Source: Bradyrhizobium sp. cir1 (GTDB taxonomy: Bacteria > Pseudomonadota > Alphaproteobacteria > Rhizobiales > Xanthobacteraceae). From it: a stretch of DNA of 64,000 nt. The translations under genes and the position numbers were made by a program. The first letter of the stretch is position 1; every line of letters begins with the position of its first letter. This document shows, piece after piece, positions 8,760 to 16,796 of the stretch. The stretch spans positions 248,001 through 312,000 of the forward strand of contig NZ_JACIHE010000008.1 in NCBI RefSeq assembly GCF_014198245.1. The letters are read 5' to 3'. The notes beneath the pieces were generated by a model. That model searched no databases. It was not told where the DNA came from and saw only the letters and a list, made by a program, of their open reading frames with translations.

Positions 8760-9382
8760 GCGAGGATAAGTTCCTGGCGCGCTGGTCCCGGCGCAAGCAG
8801 GAGGCAAAGGCGAACGCGACGCAACCGGATCCGGCAATGCACGACGACATGCAGTCGGCACTGCCGCCCGCCACGAAAGACGACGACGTGGAGTTCGACC
8901 TTTCGAGCCTGCCTTCGATCGACTCGATCACGTCAGCGACCGACATCAAGGCGTTCCTGCGCAAGGGGATACCGCAGGAGCTGACACGTGCGGCGCTTCG
9001 TCGCGCCTGGAGCGCTGATCCAGCCATACGCGACTTCGTGGGACTTGCCGAAAACGCGTGGGACTTCAACGATCCCTCCGCAATGCCGGGCTTTGGGCCG
9101 CTGGATTGTTCGGAAGCAGAACTGGCCACGTTCGTGGACAGGATCATCGGCGGGATCAGCAAGTCAGCCGAGACGCTGGCTGACACCTCGGTTGAAGTCG
9201 CGGATTCTGCGCGGGAATTGCGCCAGGTCGAGAGATCAAGTGTCGAGATCGTCGCCGAAGACGAAGCGCGCCCCGAGTCCGCGCCGGCTCCTGCTGCAAC
9301 GCAACCAACGATCGTTGAAAACAGCGAAAGCGAGCCAGTGCCGGTGCGGCGTCGCCCGCATGGCGGCGCGCTGCCCCGCTAG
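8756..9382 (+). CDS. DUF3306 domain protein
   Basis: This 208-residue protein overlaps the DUF3305 gene by four bases. It begins MSEDKFLARWSRRKQEAK, the FLxRWSRRK signature of DUF3306. A helical centre (LRKGIPQELTRAALRRAWSADPAIRDF) is followed by the NAWDFNDPSAMPGFG motif, also typical of the family. The last ~70 residues are acidic and low in complexity. It probably acts in the cytoplasm with the DUF3305 protein during formate dehydrogenase maturation. The overlapping run of five genes ends here, and the next start is about 120 bases on. Confidence 0.85.
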   Translation: MSEDKFLARWSRRKQEAKANATQPDPAMHDDMQSALPPATKDDDVEFDLSSLPSIDSITSATDIKAFLRKGIPQELTRAALRRAWSADPAIRDFVGLAENAWDFNDPSAMPGFGPLDCSEAELATFVDRIIGGISKSAETLADTSVEVADSARELRQVERSSVEIVAEDEARPESAPAPAATQPTIVENSESEPVPVRRRPHGGALPR

Positions 9383-9503
9383 GGACTCGACGAAAGACCA
9401 TAGTCTCAAGCTATGGGAGGCGATTGACCCTCCGCGGAACCGGGACTACGCTTTGCCTAACAAAAGCAAAATCAAGCACCTGGGACTTAGATGGGAGGTC
9501 CGC

Positions 9504-10283
9504 GTGCGTGATCATGGCCTTGAACGAGCCATTGACGCCGCTGGCGGCGTTGCCGGGCTTGCGCGCAAAATAGGCATTAGCCAACCCTCCGTTTCGAACT
9601 GGAGCAAGGTGCCCGCACAACGGGTGATTGCAGTCGAAGCGGCCACCGGCGTGTCGCGCAATGACCTCCGGCCTGATTTGTACAGCGAGCCGCTTTTGTC
9701 CGAACAGCCGATCGATCCCGTCGATGCGGCGCGTGCGCAGGAGTATCTGCTGCTCGCAACGCTCTTGTCCGCAGCACCGTCAGGAAGGCTGCTCGATCAG
9801 CTGGCCGCGTTGACTGGTGACGCGACGCCGCTCGGGCGCGCGCATGCTGCGCTGGCCGCAACCGCCGCCAATGCAGTCGCAGCGAAGGTCGAACGCGAAT
9901 ATTTCGATCTGTTCACAGGTCTCGGCCGCGGCGAGCTCTTGCCCTATGCCTCCTACTATCTGACCGGCTTTCTCAACGAGCGGCCGCTGTCGCGCCTGCG
10001 CGCCGATCTCGCTGCGCTTGGGATCGAGCGCGTCGCAAACAATTCGGAGCCGGAGGATCACGCGGCCATCCTGTGCGAGATCATGGCAGGGTTCGCGGGA
10101 GGCGGTTTCGCGGCGACGCCCGACGCGCAGCGCGCCTTCTTCGAGAAGCACATCGCGCCCTGGATGGGGCGGCTGTTTGCCGACATCGAGAGCGCGGAGA
10201 GCGCCATCTTCTATCGTGCGGTCGGCGCGCTCGGTCGCGCCTTTGTCGAGATCGAGACGGAAGCATTCACGTTCGCCAACTGA
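9504..10283 (+). CDS. TorD/DmsD-family chaperone with an N-terminal YdaS/Cro-type helix-turn-helix
   Basis: The best start is the GTG at 9504, five bases after GGGAGG, giving 259 residues. The frame is open far upstream, but that part overlaps the DUF3306 gene. Residues ~1-60 form a Cro/YdaS-like HTH: AIDAAGGVAGLARKIGISQPSVSNWSKVPAQRV followed by EAATGVSRNDLRPDLY. Residues ~75-255 are all-helical TorD-like, including EYFDLFTGLGRGELLPYASYYLTGFLNERPLSRLRADL, the conserved Y-x-x-LF and P-Y-x-S-x-Y region of these chaperones. TorD-family proteins bind Tat signal peptides of molybdoenzymes during cofactor insertion. The next two genes encode Tat proteins, so FdhA is the likely client. The HTH suggests a DNA-binding role as well. 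Confidence 0.85.
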   Translation: MRDHGLERAIDAAGGVAGLARKIGISQPSVSNWSKVPAQRVIAVEAATGVSRNDLRPDLYSEPLLSEQPIDPVDAARAQEYLLLATLLSAAPSGRLLDQLAALTGDATPLGRAHAALAATAANAVAAKVEREYFDLFTGLGRGELLPYASYYLTGFLNERPLSRLRADLAALGIERVANNSEPEDHAAILCEIMAGFAGGGFAATPDAQRAFFEKHIAPWMGRLFADIESAESAIFYRAVGALGRAFVEIETEAFTFAN

Positions 10284-10312
10284 CCTGCACCAGCAGGTCC
10301 AGGAGAGATGCG

Positions 10313-10531
10313 ATGAGTGAAGACAGGAAAACCACAGTCGGGCGCCGCGCCTTCCTGCGCAAGGTCGGTGTCGGCACGGTGGGCGCCGGCGCGACGCTTG
10401 CGACGCCGCTGGTCGGGTCCGCGCAGGCTGATAGCGAAACCAACGATGAGAAGCGCAAGGCGCGCTACAAGGAAACCGATCACGTCAAGGCGTTCTATCG
10501 CGTCAATCGTTATCCGGCCAAGGGAGGTTGA
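10313..10531 (+). CDS. Small Tat-signal protein of the formate dehydrogenase region
   Basis: The ATG at 10313 follows an AGGAGA box and encodes 72 residues. The N-terminus carries a twin-arginine motif (GRRAFLRKVG) and a hydrophobic stretch ending at SAQA, so the mature peptide would be only about 38 residues, highly charged (NDEKRKARYKETDHVKAFY). This is the formate dehydrogenase region Tat-target family, always placed just ahead of the catalytic subunit gene. The mature role is unknown; a small periplasmic subunit or an assembly factor co-exported with FdhA is possible. Confidence 0.85.
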   Translation: MSEDRKTTVGRRAFLRKVGVGTVGAGATLATPLVGSAQADSETNDEKRKARYKETDHVKAFYRVNRYPAKGG

Positions 10532-10533
10532 CC

Positions 10534-13476
10534 GTGCTGATCAAGCGAACAAACCAGCATTCCCTGCGCCATGGTTCCGTTGCCGAGTCCCTTGCGGGGC
10601 AGGCCGGCGGTCTCGACCGCCGCAGCTTCTTGCGCAAATCCGGTCTTGCCGGTGGCGCGCTCGCCGCGCTCGGCACGCTGCCGGTCGGCGGCGTGCGTAA
10701 GGCGGAAGCGGCGATGGCCGGTCCGCTCACCGCAGGCGCGACCGTCCGCAAGAGCATCTGCACGCATTGCTCGGTCGGGTGCACGGTCACGGCCGAGGTT
10801 CTGAACGGGGTATGGATCGGTCAGGAGCCGAGTTGGGATTCGCCGATCAATCGCGGTTCGCATTGCGCCAAGGGCGCCTCCGTGCGTGAGCTCGTGCATA
10901 GCGAGCGGCGGCTGCGCTATCCGATGAAGCTGGTGGGTGGCCAGTGGACCCGCGTCTCCTGGGATACCGCGATCAACGAGATTGGAGACAGGCTTCAGGC
11001 CGTGCGCGAGAAGTCGGGCCCGGACTCGGTCTATTGGCTCGGCTCAGCCAAGATGACCAATGAAGGCGCCTACCTGTTCCGCAAGCTCGGCGCATTCTGG
11101 GGAACCAACAACACCGATCACCAGGCTCGCATCTGCCATTCGACCACCGTCACCGGCGTCGCCAACACGTGGGGCTATGGGGCGATGACCAACAGCTACA
11201 ATGATATCCGCAACGCCAAGACGCAGATGATCTTGGGCGGCAATCCGGCAGAGGCGCATCCGGTGTCGCTGCAGCACCTGCTCGAGGGGAAGGAGCTGCA
11301 GAAGGCCAACTTCATCGTCATCGACCCGCGCCTGACGCGCACGGCTGCGCATGCGACGGAATATGTGCGGATGCGGCCGGGCACCGACATCCCGGTGCTC
11401 TACGGCATGATGTGGCACATCCTCCAGAATGGTTGGGAGGACAAGGAGTTTATCCGGCAGCGGGTCTACGGGTTCGATGATCTCCGCAAAGAAGTGGAAA
11501 AGTGGAATCCGGAAGAAGTCGAGCGCGTCACCGGCATTCCCGGCGAGCAGCTCAAGCGCGTCGCCAAGATGTTTGCGACCGAAAAGCCGGCCACGCTGAT
11601 CTGGGCCATGGGTCAGACCCAGAAGACCGTCGGCACCGCCAACGTGCGCGCCAGCTGCATCCTGCTGCTGATGACCGGCAATGTCGGCGGAGCGGGCATG
11701 GGAGCCAACATTTTCCGTGGCCATGACAACGTGCAGGGCGCGACCGACGTCGGGCTCGATATCGTCACGCTGCCGTTCTACTACGGCCTCGCCGAGGGCG
11801 CCTGGAAGCATTGGTCGCGGGTTTGGGAGGTCGACTATGACTTCCTGAAGTCGCGCTTCGACTCCAAGCAGATCATGGAAACGCCGGGCATCCCGCTGAC
11901 CCGCTGGTTCGAGGCGGTGACGCTGCCGAAGGATCAGGTCGCGCAGAAGGACAATGTCAGGGCGGTGTTCGTGCAGGGACACGCCTCCAACAGCATCACC
12001 CGCATCCCTGAATCCCTCAATGGCCTGAAGGCGCTGGAGCTGCTCGTTATCGCCGATCCGCATCCGACGACCTGGGCCTCGCTCGCGGTCGAGGCTGGGC
12101 GCAAGGATGGCGTCTACATTCTGCCGGTCGCCACGCAATTCGAGTGCAAGGGCTCGCGCGTCGCTTCCAACCGCTCGCTGCAATGGGGCGAGCAGATCGT
12201 GAAGCCGGTCTTCGAGTCGAAGGATGATCTCGAAATCATCTATCTGATGGCGAAGAAGCTCGGCCTCGCCGACCAGATGTTCAAGAAGATCAAGGTCGAG
12301 AATAATCTTCCCGAAGCAGAGGATGTGCTGCGCGAGATGAACCGCGGCAGCTGGTCGACCGGCTATTGCGGGCAATCGCCCGAGCGCCTCAAGGCGCACA
12401 TGAAGAACCAGGCCAAGTTCGACATGCTGACGATGCGCGCGCCGAAGGACGATCCCGAGGTCGGCGGCGACTATTACGGCCTGCCCTGGCCGTGTTGGGG
12501 ATCGCCGGAGGTCAAGCATCCCGGCACGCCGCTGCTCTACAATACCAATCTGCACGTGATGGATGGCGGCGGCACGTTCCGGCCGCGGTTCGGCGTCGAG
12601 CGCGAGGAGAAGCTGCCGGACGGCACGACGCGCAAGGTGAGCCTGCTCGCGGATGGCTCGTACTCGCTGGGGTCGGGCATCCAGGACGGCTATCCGGAAT
12701 TTACGCTCGCGAGCTTGAAGAAACTCGGCTGGGACACCGAGCTCACCGAAGCGGAAATGGCCGTGATCAACAAGGTCAACCCGGCCACTCCGGATGCGGT
12801 GTCGTGGGCGCTCGACCTGTCGGGCGGCATCCAGCGCGTCGCGCTGGCGCATGGCTGCGTTCCCTATGGCAACGGCAAGGCGCGCATGCATGCCTTCGGC
12901 TTGCCCGATCCCATCCCGGTTCACCGCGAGCCGATCTACACGCCGCGCGCCGATCTCGTCGCCAAATACCCGACGCTGCCCGACGCCAAGCAGTTCCGGA
13001 TGCCCAATATCGGCTTCTCCGTGCAGAAGGCTGCGGTGGAGAAGGGAATCGCAAAACAGTTCCCGCTCATCCTGTCGTCCGGCCGCCTGGTCGAATATGA
13101 GGGCGGCGGCGAGGAGACCCGGACCAACCCGTGGCTCGCCGAATTGCAGCAGGACATGTTCATCGAGATCAACCCTGCCGACGCCGCCGAGCGCGGCGTC
13201 AAGGACGGCGGCTGGGTCTGGGTCACGGGAGCCGAGAACAATTCCCGGGCAAGGATGAAGGCGCTCGTCACCGAGCGCGTCGGCAAGGGAGTTGCCTGGA
13301 TGCCCTTCCACTTCGGTGGCTGGTTTGCGGGCAAGGATCTTCGCGGCAACTACCCGAAGGGCACCGATCCGATCGTGCTTGGTGAAAGCGCGAACACGAT
13401 CACCACCTACGGATACGATCCCGCGACGAACATGCAAGAGGCCAAGGTCACTCTCTGCCAGATCGCGGCGGCATAA
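10534..13476 (+). CDS. fdhA: Formate dehydrogenase catalytic subunit, molybdopterin enzyme, Tat-exported
   Basis: I prefer the GTG at 10534, six bases after GGGAGG; a TTG at 10528 touches that box. The 980-residue protein has a Tat signal (RRSFLRK at 29-35), so it works in the periplasm. Cys76, Cys79, Cys83 and Cys111 hold the [4Fe-4S] cluster. The catalytic residue is Cys201 in the ARICHST motif, where E. coli FdnG/FdoG have selenocysteine; the next residue is the conserved His. Other molybdopterin motifs follow (GGNPAEAHP, MTGNVGGAGMGANIFRGHDNVQGATD), then the C-terminal cofactor-binding domain. It oxidises formate to CO2 and passes electrons to FdhB. It lies directly behind the Tat peptide gene and 12 bases before fdhB. 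Confidence 0.95.
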   Translation: MLIKRTNQHSLRHGSVAESLAGQAGGLDRRSFLRKSGLAGGALAALGTLPVGGVRKAEAAMAGPLTAGATVRKSICTHCSVGCTVTAEVLNGVWIGQEPSWDSPINRGSHCAKGASVRELVHSERRLRYPMKLVGGQWTRVSWDTAINEIGDRLQAVREKSGPDSVYWLGSAKMTNEGAYLFRKLGAFWGTNNTDHQARICHSTTVTGVANTWGYGAMTNSYNDIRNAKTQMILGGNPAEAHPVSLQHLLEGKELQKANFIVIDPRLTRTAAHATEYVRMRPGTDIPVLYGMMWHILQNGWEDKEFIRQRVYGFDDLRKEVEKWNPEEVERVTGIPGEQLKRVAKMFATEKPATLIWAMGQTQKTVGTANVRASCILLLMTGNVGGAGMGANIFRGHDNVQGATDVGLDIVTLPFYYGLAEGAWKHWSRVWEVDYDFLKSRFDSKQIMETPGIPLTRWFEAVTLPKDQVAQKDNVRAVFVQGHASNSITRIPESLNGLKALELLVIADPHPTTWASLAVEAGRKDGVYILPVATQFECKGSRVASNRSLQWGEQIVKPVFESKDDLEIIYLMAKKLGLADQMFKKIKVENNLPEAEDVLREMNRGSWSTGYCGQSPERLKAHMKNQAKFDMLTMRAPKDDPEVGGDYYGLPWPCWGSPEVKHPGTPLLYNTNLHVMDGGGTFRPRFGVEREEKLPDGTTRKVSLLADGSYSLGSGIQDGYPEFTLASLKKLGWDTELTEAEMAVINKVNPATPDAVSWALDLSGGIQRVALAHGCVPYGNGKARMHAFGLPDPIPVHREPIYTPRADLVAKYPTLPDAKQFRMPNIGFSVQKAAVEKGIAKQFPLILSSGRLVEYEGGGEETRTNPWLAELQQDMFIEINPADAAERGVKDGGWVWVTGAENNSRARMKALVTERVGKGVAWMPFHFGGWFAGKDLRGNYPKGTDPIVLGESANTITTYGYDPATNMQEAKVTLCQIAAA

Positions 13477-13488
13477 GGAGCAACGACG

Positions 13489-14085
13489 ATGGCACGTATG
13501 AAGTTTCTCTGCGACGCCGACCGTTGCATCGAGTGCAACGCCTGCGTCACGGCCTGCAAGAACGAGCACGAGGTCCCCTGGGGCATCAACCGCCGCAGGG
13601 TCGTCACCATCGCCGATGGCAAGCCGGGCGAACGATCAGTCTCGATGGCTTGCATGCACTGCACGGATGCGCCGTGCGCGGCAGTGTGCCCGGTGAACTG
13701 TTTCTATACCACCGCCGATGGCGTCGTCCTGCACTCCAAGGATCTCTGCATCGGCTGCGGCTATTGCTTCTACGCTTGTCCGTTTGGCGCGCCGCAATAT
13801 CCGAAGGTCGGCAATTTCGGCTCGCGCGGGAAAATGGACAAATGCACCTATTGCGCCGGCGGTCCCGAGGCCGACGGCAGCAAGGAGGAATACGAAAAAT
13901 ACGGCGCGAACCGCCTGGCCGAGGGCAAGCTGCCGCTGTGCGCCGAGATGTGCTCGACCAAGTCTCTGCTTGCCGGCGACGGCGAGATCATCGCCCAGAT
14001 CTATAAGGAGCGCGTCTTGAAGCGGGGCTATGGTTCAGGCGCATGGGGCTGGAAGACCGCCTATCGCGAAACAATCGAGTCCTGA
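13489..14085 (+). CDS. fdhB: Formate dehydrogenase iron-sulfur subunit (four [4Fe-4S] clusters)
   Basis: This 198-residue ferredoxin-type subunit contains four Cys groups: CIECNACVTAC (13-23), CMHCTDAPCAAVC, CIGCGYCFYAC and a CTYC...CAEMC set in the C-terminal third. This is the arrangement of the beta subunit of membrane-bound formate dehydrogenases. There is no own signal peptide; such subunits are usually exported together with the Tat-bearing alpha subunit. It carries electrons from FdhA to the cytochrome b subunit. There is no C-terminal membrane anchor like that of E. coli FdnH, so attachment to the membrane must come from FdhC. An SD-like AAGGAG precedes the ATG. Confidence 0.95.
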   Translation: MARMKFLCDADRCIECNACVTACKNEHEVPWGINRRRVVTIADGKPGERSVSMACMHCTDAPCAAVCPVNCFYTTADGVVLHSKDLCIGCGYCFYACPFGAPQYPKVGNFGSRGKMDKCTYCAGGPEADGSKEEYEKYGANRLAEGKLPLCAEMCSTKSLLAGDGEIIAQIYKERVLKRGYGSGAWGWKTAYRETIES

Positions 14086-14124
14086 AGGCGCCGCGCGCCG
14101 GGGCACAAATGCCGGGAGGAGCAG

Positions 14125-15138
14125 ATGTCCTCATTTTCAAGGTTCATTCGACCAGCCATCGGCGCGTGGGCGTTGCTTCTGTTGGTCGTGGCAGCTCCGG
14201 TGCCGTCGCCGGCCCAGCAGGTCAATCCGACGGCGAGCTCGGTCAACGAGCGCCAGTTGCTGCAGGAGATGGACCGGATCCAGGGGCGCGTCAGCATCCC
14301 CGACCAGCGCTCCAGCGTGCTGATGCAACCTGCTGGCCGCGAGTGGCGTGAATTCCGCAACGTTGCGCTGCGGTGGATCGGCGGCGTAGCTGTGCTCGGG
14401 ATGCTGGCGGTGCTGGTCATCTTCTATTTGACGCGCGGCATGATCCGCCTCGAAAGCGGACGATCCGGCCGCACCATCGTGCGGTTCAACACCTTCGAGC
14501 GTTTCGTGCACTGGATGACCGCGACCTGCTTCATCATCCTGGCGATCTCGGGATTGAACATCACGTTCGGGCGGCCGCTGCTGCTTCCGCTGATTGGATT
14601 TGAAGCCTTCTCGGAATGGTCGCAATGGGCGAAATTCGCGCACAACTACCTGAGCTTTCCGTTCACGATTGGCGTCGTGCTGATCTTTTTGATGTGGATC
14701 GGCGGCAATATCCCCAACAAGGTGGATATCGAGTGGATCAAGCGCGGAGGCGGCCTGTTCGGTCACGATCATCCGCCGGCTCGCCGTTTCAACGCGGGTC
14801 AAAAGGGGATCTACTGGATCGTCGTGATCGGCGGTAGCCTCGTCGCGGCGACCGGGTATCAACTCATGTTCCCGTTCTACCTGACGGGAATCGAGGGCAT
14901 GCAGTTTTCCCAGATCGTTCACTCCATCGTGGCCGTGCTGTTCATCGCCGCGATGCTTGCCCATATCTACATCGGCACCATCGGGATGGAGGGGGCTTTC
15001 GAGGCGATGGGATCAGGTGAAGTGGATGTCAACTGGGCGCGCGAGCACCATAGCCTGTGGCTCGACCAGGAGTTGGCACGGACCGGCCCGAACGATTCTC
15101 AGCCGCAGCCTCGCCATGCTGCGTCCGCAGCCGAATAG
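14125..15138 (+). CDS. fdhC: Formate dehydrogenase cytochrome b556 subunit
   Basis: The 337-residue membrane protein starts after GGGAGGAG. It has an N-terminal signal-like helix, a periplasmic stretch of about 50 residues (the long-form gamma subunit), then five hydrophobic helices. The FNTFERFVHWMTATCF segment holds a haem-ligand His at the beginning of a helix, and further His residues occur in FAHNYL, QIVHSIVAVL and LAHIYIG, consistent with two b haems. It anchors FdhAB and hands electrons to the quinone pool. No fdhD or fdhE maturation gene follows; those must lie elsewhere. Confidence 0.93.
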   Translation: MSSFSRFIRPAIGAWALLLLVVAAPVPSPAQQVNPTASSVNERQLLQEMDRIQGRVSIPDQRSSVLMQPAGREWREFRNVALRWIGGVAVLGMLAVLVIFYLTRGMIRLESGRSGRTIVRFNTFERFVHWMTATCFIILAISGLNITFGRPLLLPLIGFEAFSEWSQWAKFAHNYLSFPFTIGVVLIFLMWIGGNIPNKVDIEWIKRGGGLFGHDHPPARRFNAGQKGIYWIVVIGGSLVAATGYQLMFPFYLTGIEGMQFSQIVHSIVAVLFIAAMLAHIYIGTIGMEGAFEAMGSGEVDVNWAREHHSLWLDQELARTGPNDSQPQPRHAASAAE

Positions 15139-15155
15139 AGCCTACGGAGTATTGC

Positions 15156-15278
15156 CTAAAGCCGGACGCCCGTCGTCGAAAAGGCCTCTGCAACGGGGAG
15201 CTGTACGCTGTCGAGCACGGCAACTCCAGCCATCGTGATGACGATCGTCGCAACACAGGCAAGGATGAAAGCCTTCAT
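15156..15278 (-). CDS. Small single-pass membrane peptide (40 aa)
   Basis: A minus-strand ATG at 15278 sits behind a strong AGGAGG box and opens a 40-residue frame ending in TAG at 15156. The product is a hydrophobic helix (FILACVATIVITMAGVAVL) followed by a short amphipathic tail ending STTGVRL. Small peptides with a MKAF...TTGVRL layout are common and uncharacterised in bradyrhizobia, as I recall them. The strong RBS, helix and conserved-looking tail argue that it is real although very short. The gene converges on fdhC. Its function is unknown. Confidence 0.65.
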   Translation of the reverse strand: MKAFILACVATIVITMAGVAVLDSVQLPVAEAFSTTGVRL

Positions 15279-15415
15279 CGCGATCCCTCCTCGCGCGCAT
15301 TATACAGGACCGCTGGCCGCGGACAAAGGCTGCGCTTGGGATCGTGTAAGTGGATGCGGACCGCCAGCCCGGGCCCGCTTTCGTTCATCCATGGCTCCGA
15401 TCAACGCCTGGCAGC

Positions 15416-15703
15416 CTATCCTTGTCGCCGGATGAACCCAGTGATTGTGACCTTCTCCCAGATGCCGGCCGCAGCGAAGGGATCCGCGCGGTTAAAGGCC
15501 TCGACTTCCGCATGCGTGGGGGCTTCGACCAGGAACAGGCTGCCGATCATGGTCGCGCCGTCGTCGGAGACGAGCGGTCCCGACATCACGATCTTGACGC
15601 CGAAGCGCGAGGTATCGCTCAGGAAGGCCTTGTGGGCGTCGTAATTGGCGAGCCGGGTCGGCAGCGCGCCGGTGCGGTCGAGGGCGTGGATGGCGAACAG
15701 CAT
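15416..15703 (-). CDS. YciI family protein
   Basis: This 95-residue protein has the ferredoxin-like alpha-beta fold of the YciI/YCII family: an N-terminal MLFAIHALDRTGAL strand, the KAFL helix, a GPLVSDDGATMIGSLFLVEAPTHAEVEAFNRADPFAAAG core with the conserved D-P-F, and a C-terminal strand. The family has been linked to ring-cleavage and dehalogenation pathways but has no single established activity. It lies just beyond the terminator of the long catabolic operon on the same strand and could be a minor read-through member. Confidence 0.85.
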   Translation of the reverse strand: MLFAIHALDRTGALPTRLANYDAHKAFLSDTSRFGVKIVMSGPLVSDDGATMIGSLFLVEAPTHAEVEAFNRADPFAAAGIWEKVTITGFIRRQG

Positions 15704-15732
15704 GGTGTCTCCATTTCTTGGCTCAGTTCTTG

Positions 15733-15757
15733 GGACGGCCGCGAGGTGCGGCCGTCC
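15733..15757 (-). terminator. Strong hairpin at the end of the CUT2/hydroxyquinol operon
   Basis: A perfect 10-bp GC-rich stem with a 5-base loop lies 23 bases past the stop codon of the solute-binding protein gene. No long U-tract follows in the minus-strand direction, so it may act as a terminator, a pause site or an mRNA 3-prime stabiliser. Confidence 0.6.
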
Positions 15758-15779
15758 GGGTTCGTCGTGATCGGGCGAT

Positions 15780-16754
15780 CTACTTGGCGCCGAGCTTGCC
15801 GGCGTCCTCGAAGCTCGGGCAGGTCCGCTGCTCCAGCGGGACGTCGAACGGCTGGTAATTGTCCTTGGTGATGACGGTCGGCTTCAGCACGATCTCGCTG
15901 ATGACAGGCTGATTGCGCAAGGAGCGGACAGCCATCATGGTGCCGAGGCAGCCTTGCGCGAATCCGTTGTAGTCGCCGCTCGCGAGCAGCTTGCCGGACT
16001 TGATCGCGTCGATCGCCTCCTTGGTGCCGTTGATGCCGATCACTTGCGCCTTGCGGTTGGCGCCGTCGAGCGCCTCGATCGCGCCGACTGCCATGGCGTC
16101 GTTGGCGGCGAGCACGCCGTCGATCTGCGAATTCGACTGCATCAGGTTCTCCATCACCTGAAGCGCCTGGAGCCGCTGATAGTTACCAGGCTGCGAAGCC
16201 AGCAGCTTGGCGCCGGGCGCTTCCTTCAGCGCGTCGTTGAACCCGCGCACGCGATCGACGTTCGTCAGCGAGCCCTTGACGCCCTCGATGATGACGATGT
16301 TGCCCTTGCCGCCCAAAGTCTTCAGCAGGAAGCGCGCGGTCTCGAGCCCGAGGCTGTAATCGTCGGCGCCGACGAAGGACAGGAACTTGCCGCCGGCGGA
16401 TCGGTCGGTGATGTTGACGACGGGGATCTTGGCATCGTTGATCTTCTCGACTCCCGGCACCATCGCCTTGTAGTCGACCGGCGTGAAGACGATCGCGCTC
16501 GGCTTCTTCACCACGACGTCCTCGATCTGGCTGAGCTGTTCGGGGATCGAATCCGGCTTGGTCGGGATGTACTGCAGCGTCTTCGCGTTCAGCGCCTTCG
16601 CCATGTTGTCGGCGCCGACCCGCACCGTCTGGAAGAACGGGTTGGTCTGGTTCTTGGTAAAGACGGCGATGGTCTCGCCGTCGGCGCGCGCCCCGGTCGT
16701 GAACGCGGCCGCCATCAGCAGCGGCAGCGCCAGATAGTCCAGTCTCAATTTCAT
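15780..16754 (-). CDS. Ribose-type (CUT2) ABC transporter solute-binding protein
   Basis: This 324-residue periplasmic protein has a signal peptide (about 1-24, cut near TGARA). It has the type I periplasmic-binding fold of RbsB: TNPFFQTVRVGADNMAKAL, IPVVNITDRS, GVLAANDAMAVGAIEALDG and VIGINGTKEAI. A GGAGG box precedes the ATG. CUT2 proteins bind pentoses, hexoses, cyclitols or other small polyols. The operon holds aromatic-degradation genes, so the ligand may be a non-sugar ring compound; the sequence alone does not settle this. It is the last gene of the minus-strand operon. Confidence 0.9.
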   Translation of the reverse strand: MKLRLDYLALPLLMAAAFTTGARADGETIAVFTKNQTNPFFQTVRVGADNMAKALNAKTLQYIPTKPDSIPEQLSQIEDVVVKKPSAIVFTPVDYKAMVPGVEKINDAKIPVVNITDRSAGGKFLSFVGADDYSLGLETARFLLKTLGGKGNIVIIEGVKGSLTNVDRVRGFNDALKEAPGAKLLASQPGNYQRLQALQVMENLMQSNSQIDGVLAANDAMAVGAIEALDGANRKAQVIGINGTKEAIDAIKSGKLLASGDYNGFAQGCLGTMMAVRSLRNQPVISEIVLKPTVITKDNYQPFDVPLEQRTCPSFEDAGKLGAK

Positions 16755-16796
16755 ATTGCCTCCATCCCTGATTTTGCTTGTTGGATTTCCGAGAGC

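Noticed and set aside
8988..9503. N-terminal extension of the TorD-type gene
   Set aside because: It overlaps the DUF3306 gene, has unnatural composition and no RBS; the GTG at 9504 after GGGAGG is a better start.
10528..10533. TTG start for the formate dehydrogenase catalytic subunit
   Set aside because: It is immediately adjacent to the GGGAGG box, leaving no spacer; the GTG at 10534 has normal spacing.
11134..11136. Selenocysteine codon at the FdhA active site
   Set aside because: The codon is TGC (Cys), not TGA, so this is a cysteine enzyme and needs no recoding.
11044..13569. Long minus-strand frame opposite fdhA
   Set aside because: It is an antisense shadow of a well-recognised molybdoenzyme gene.
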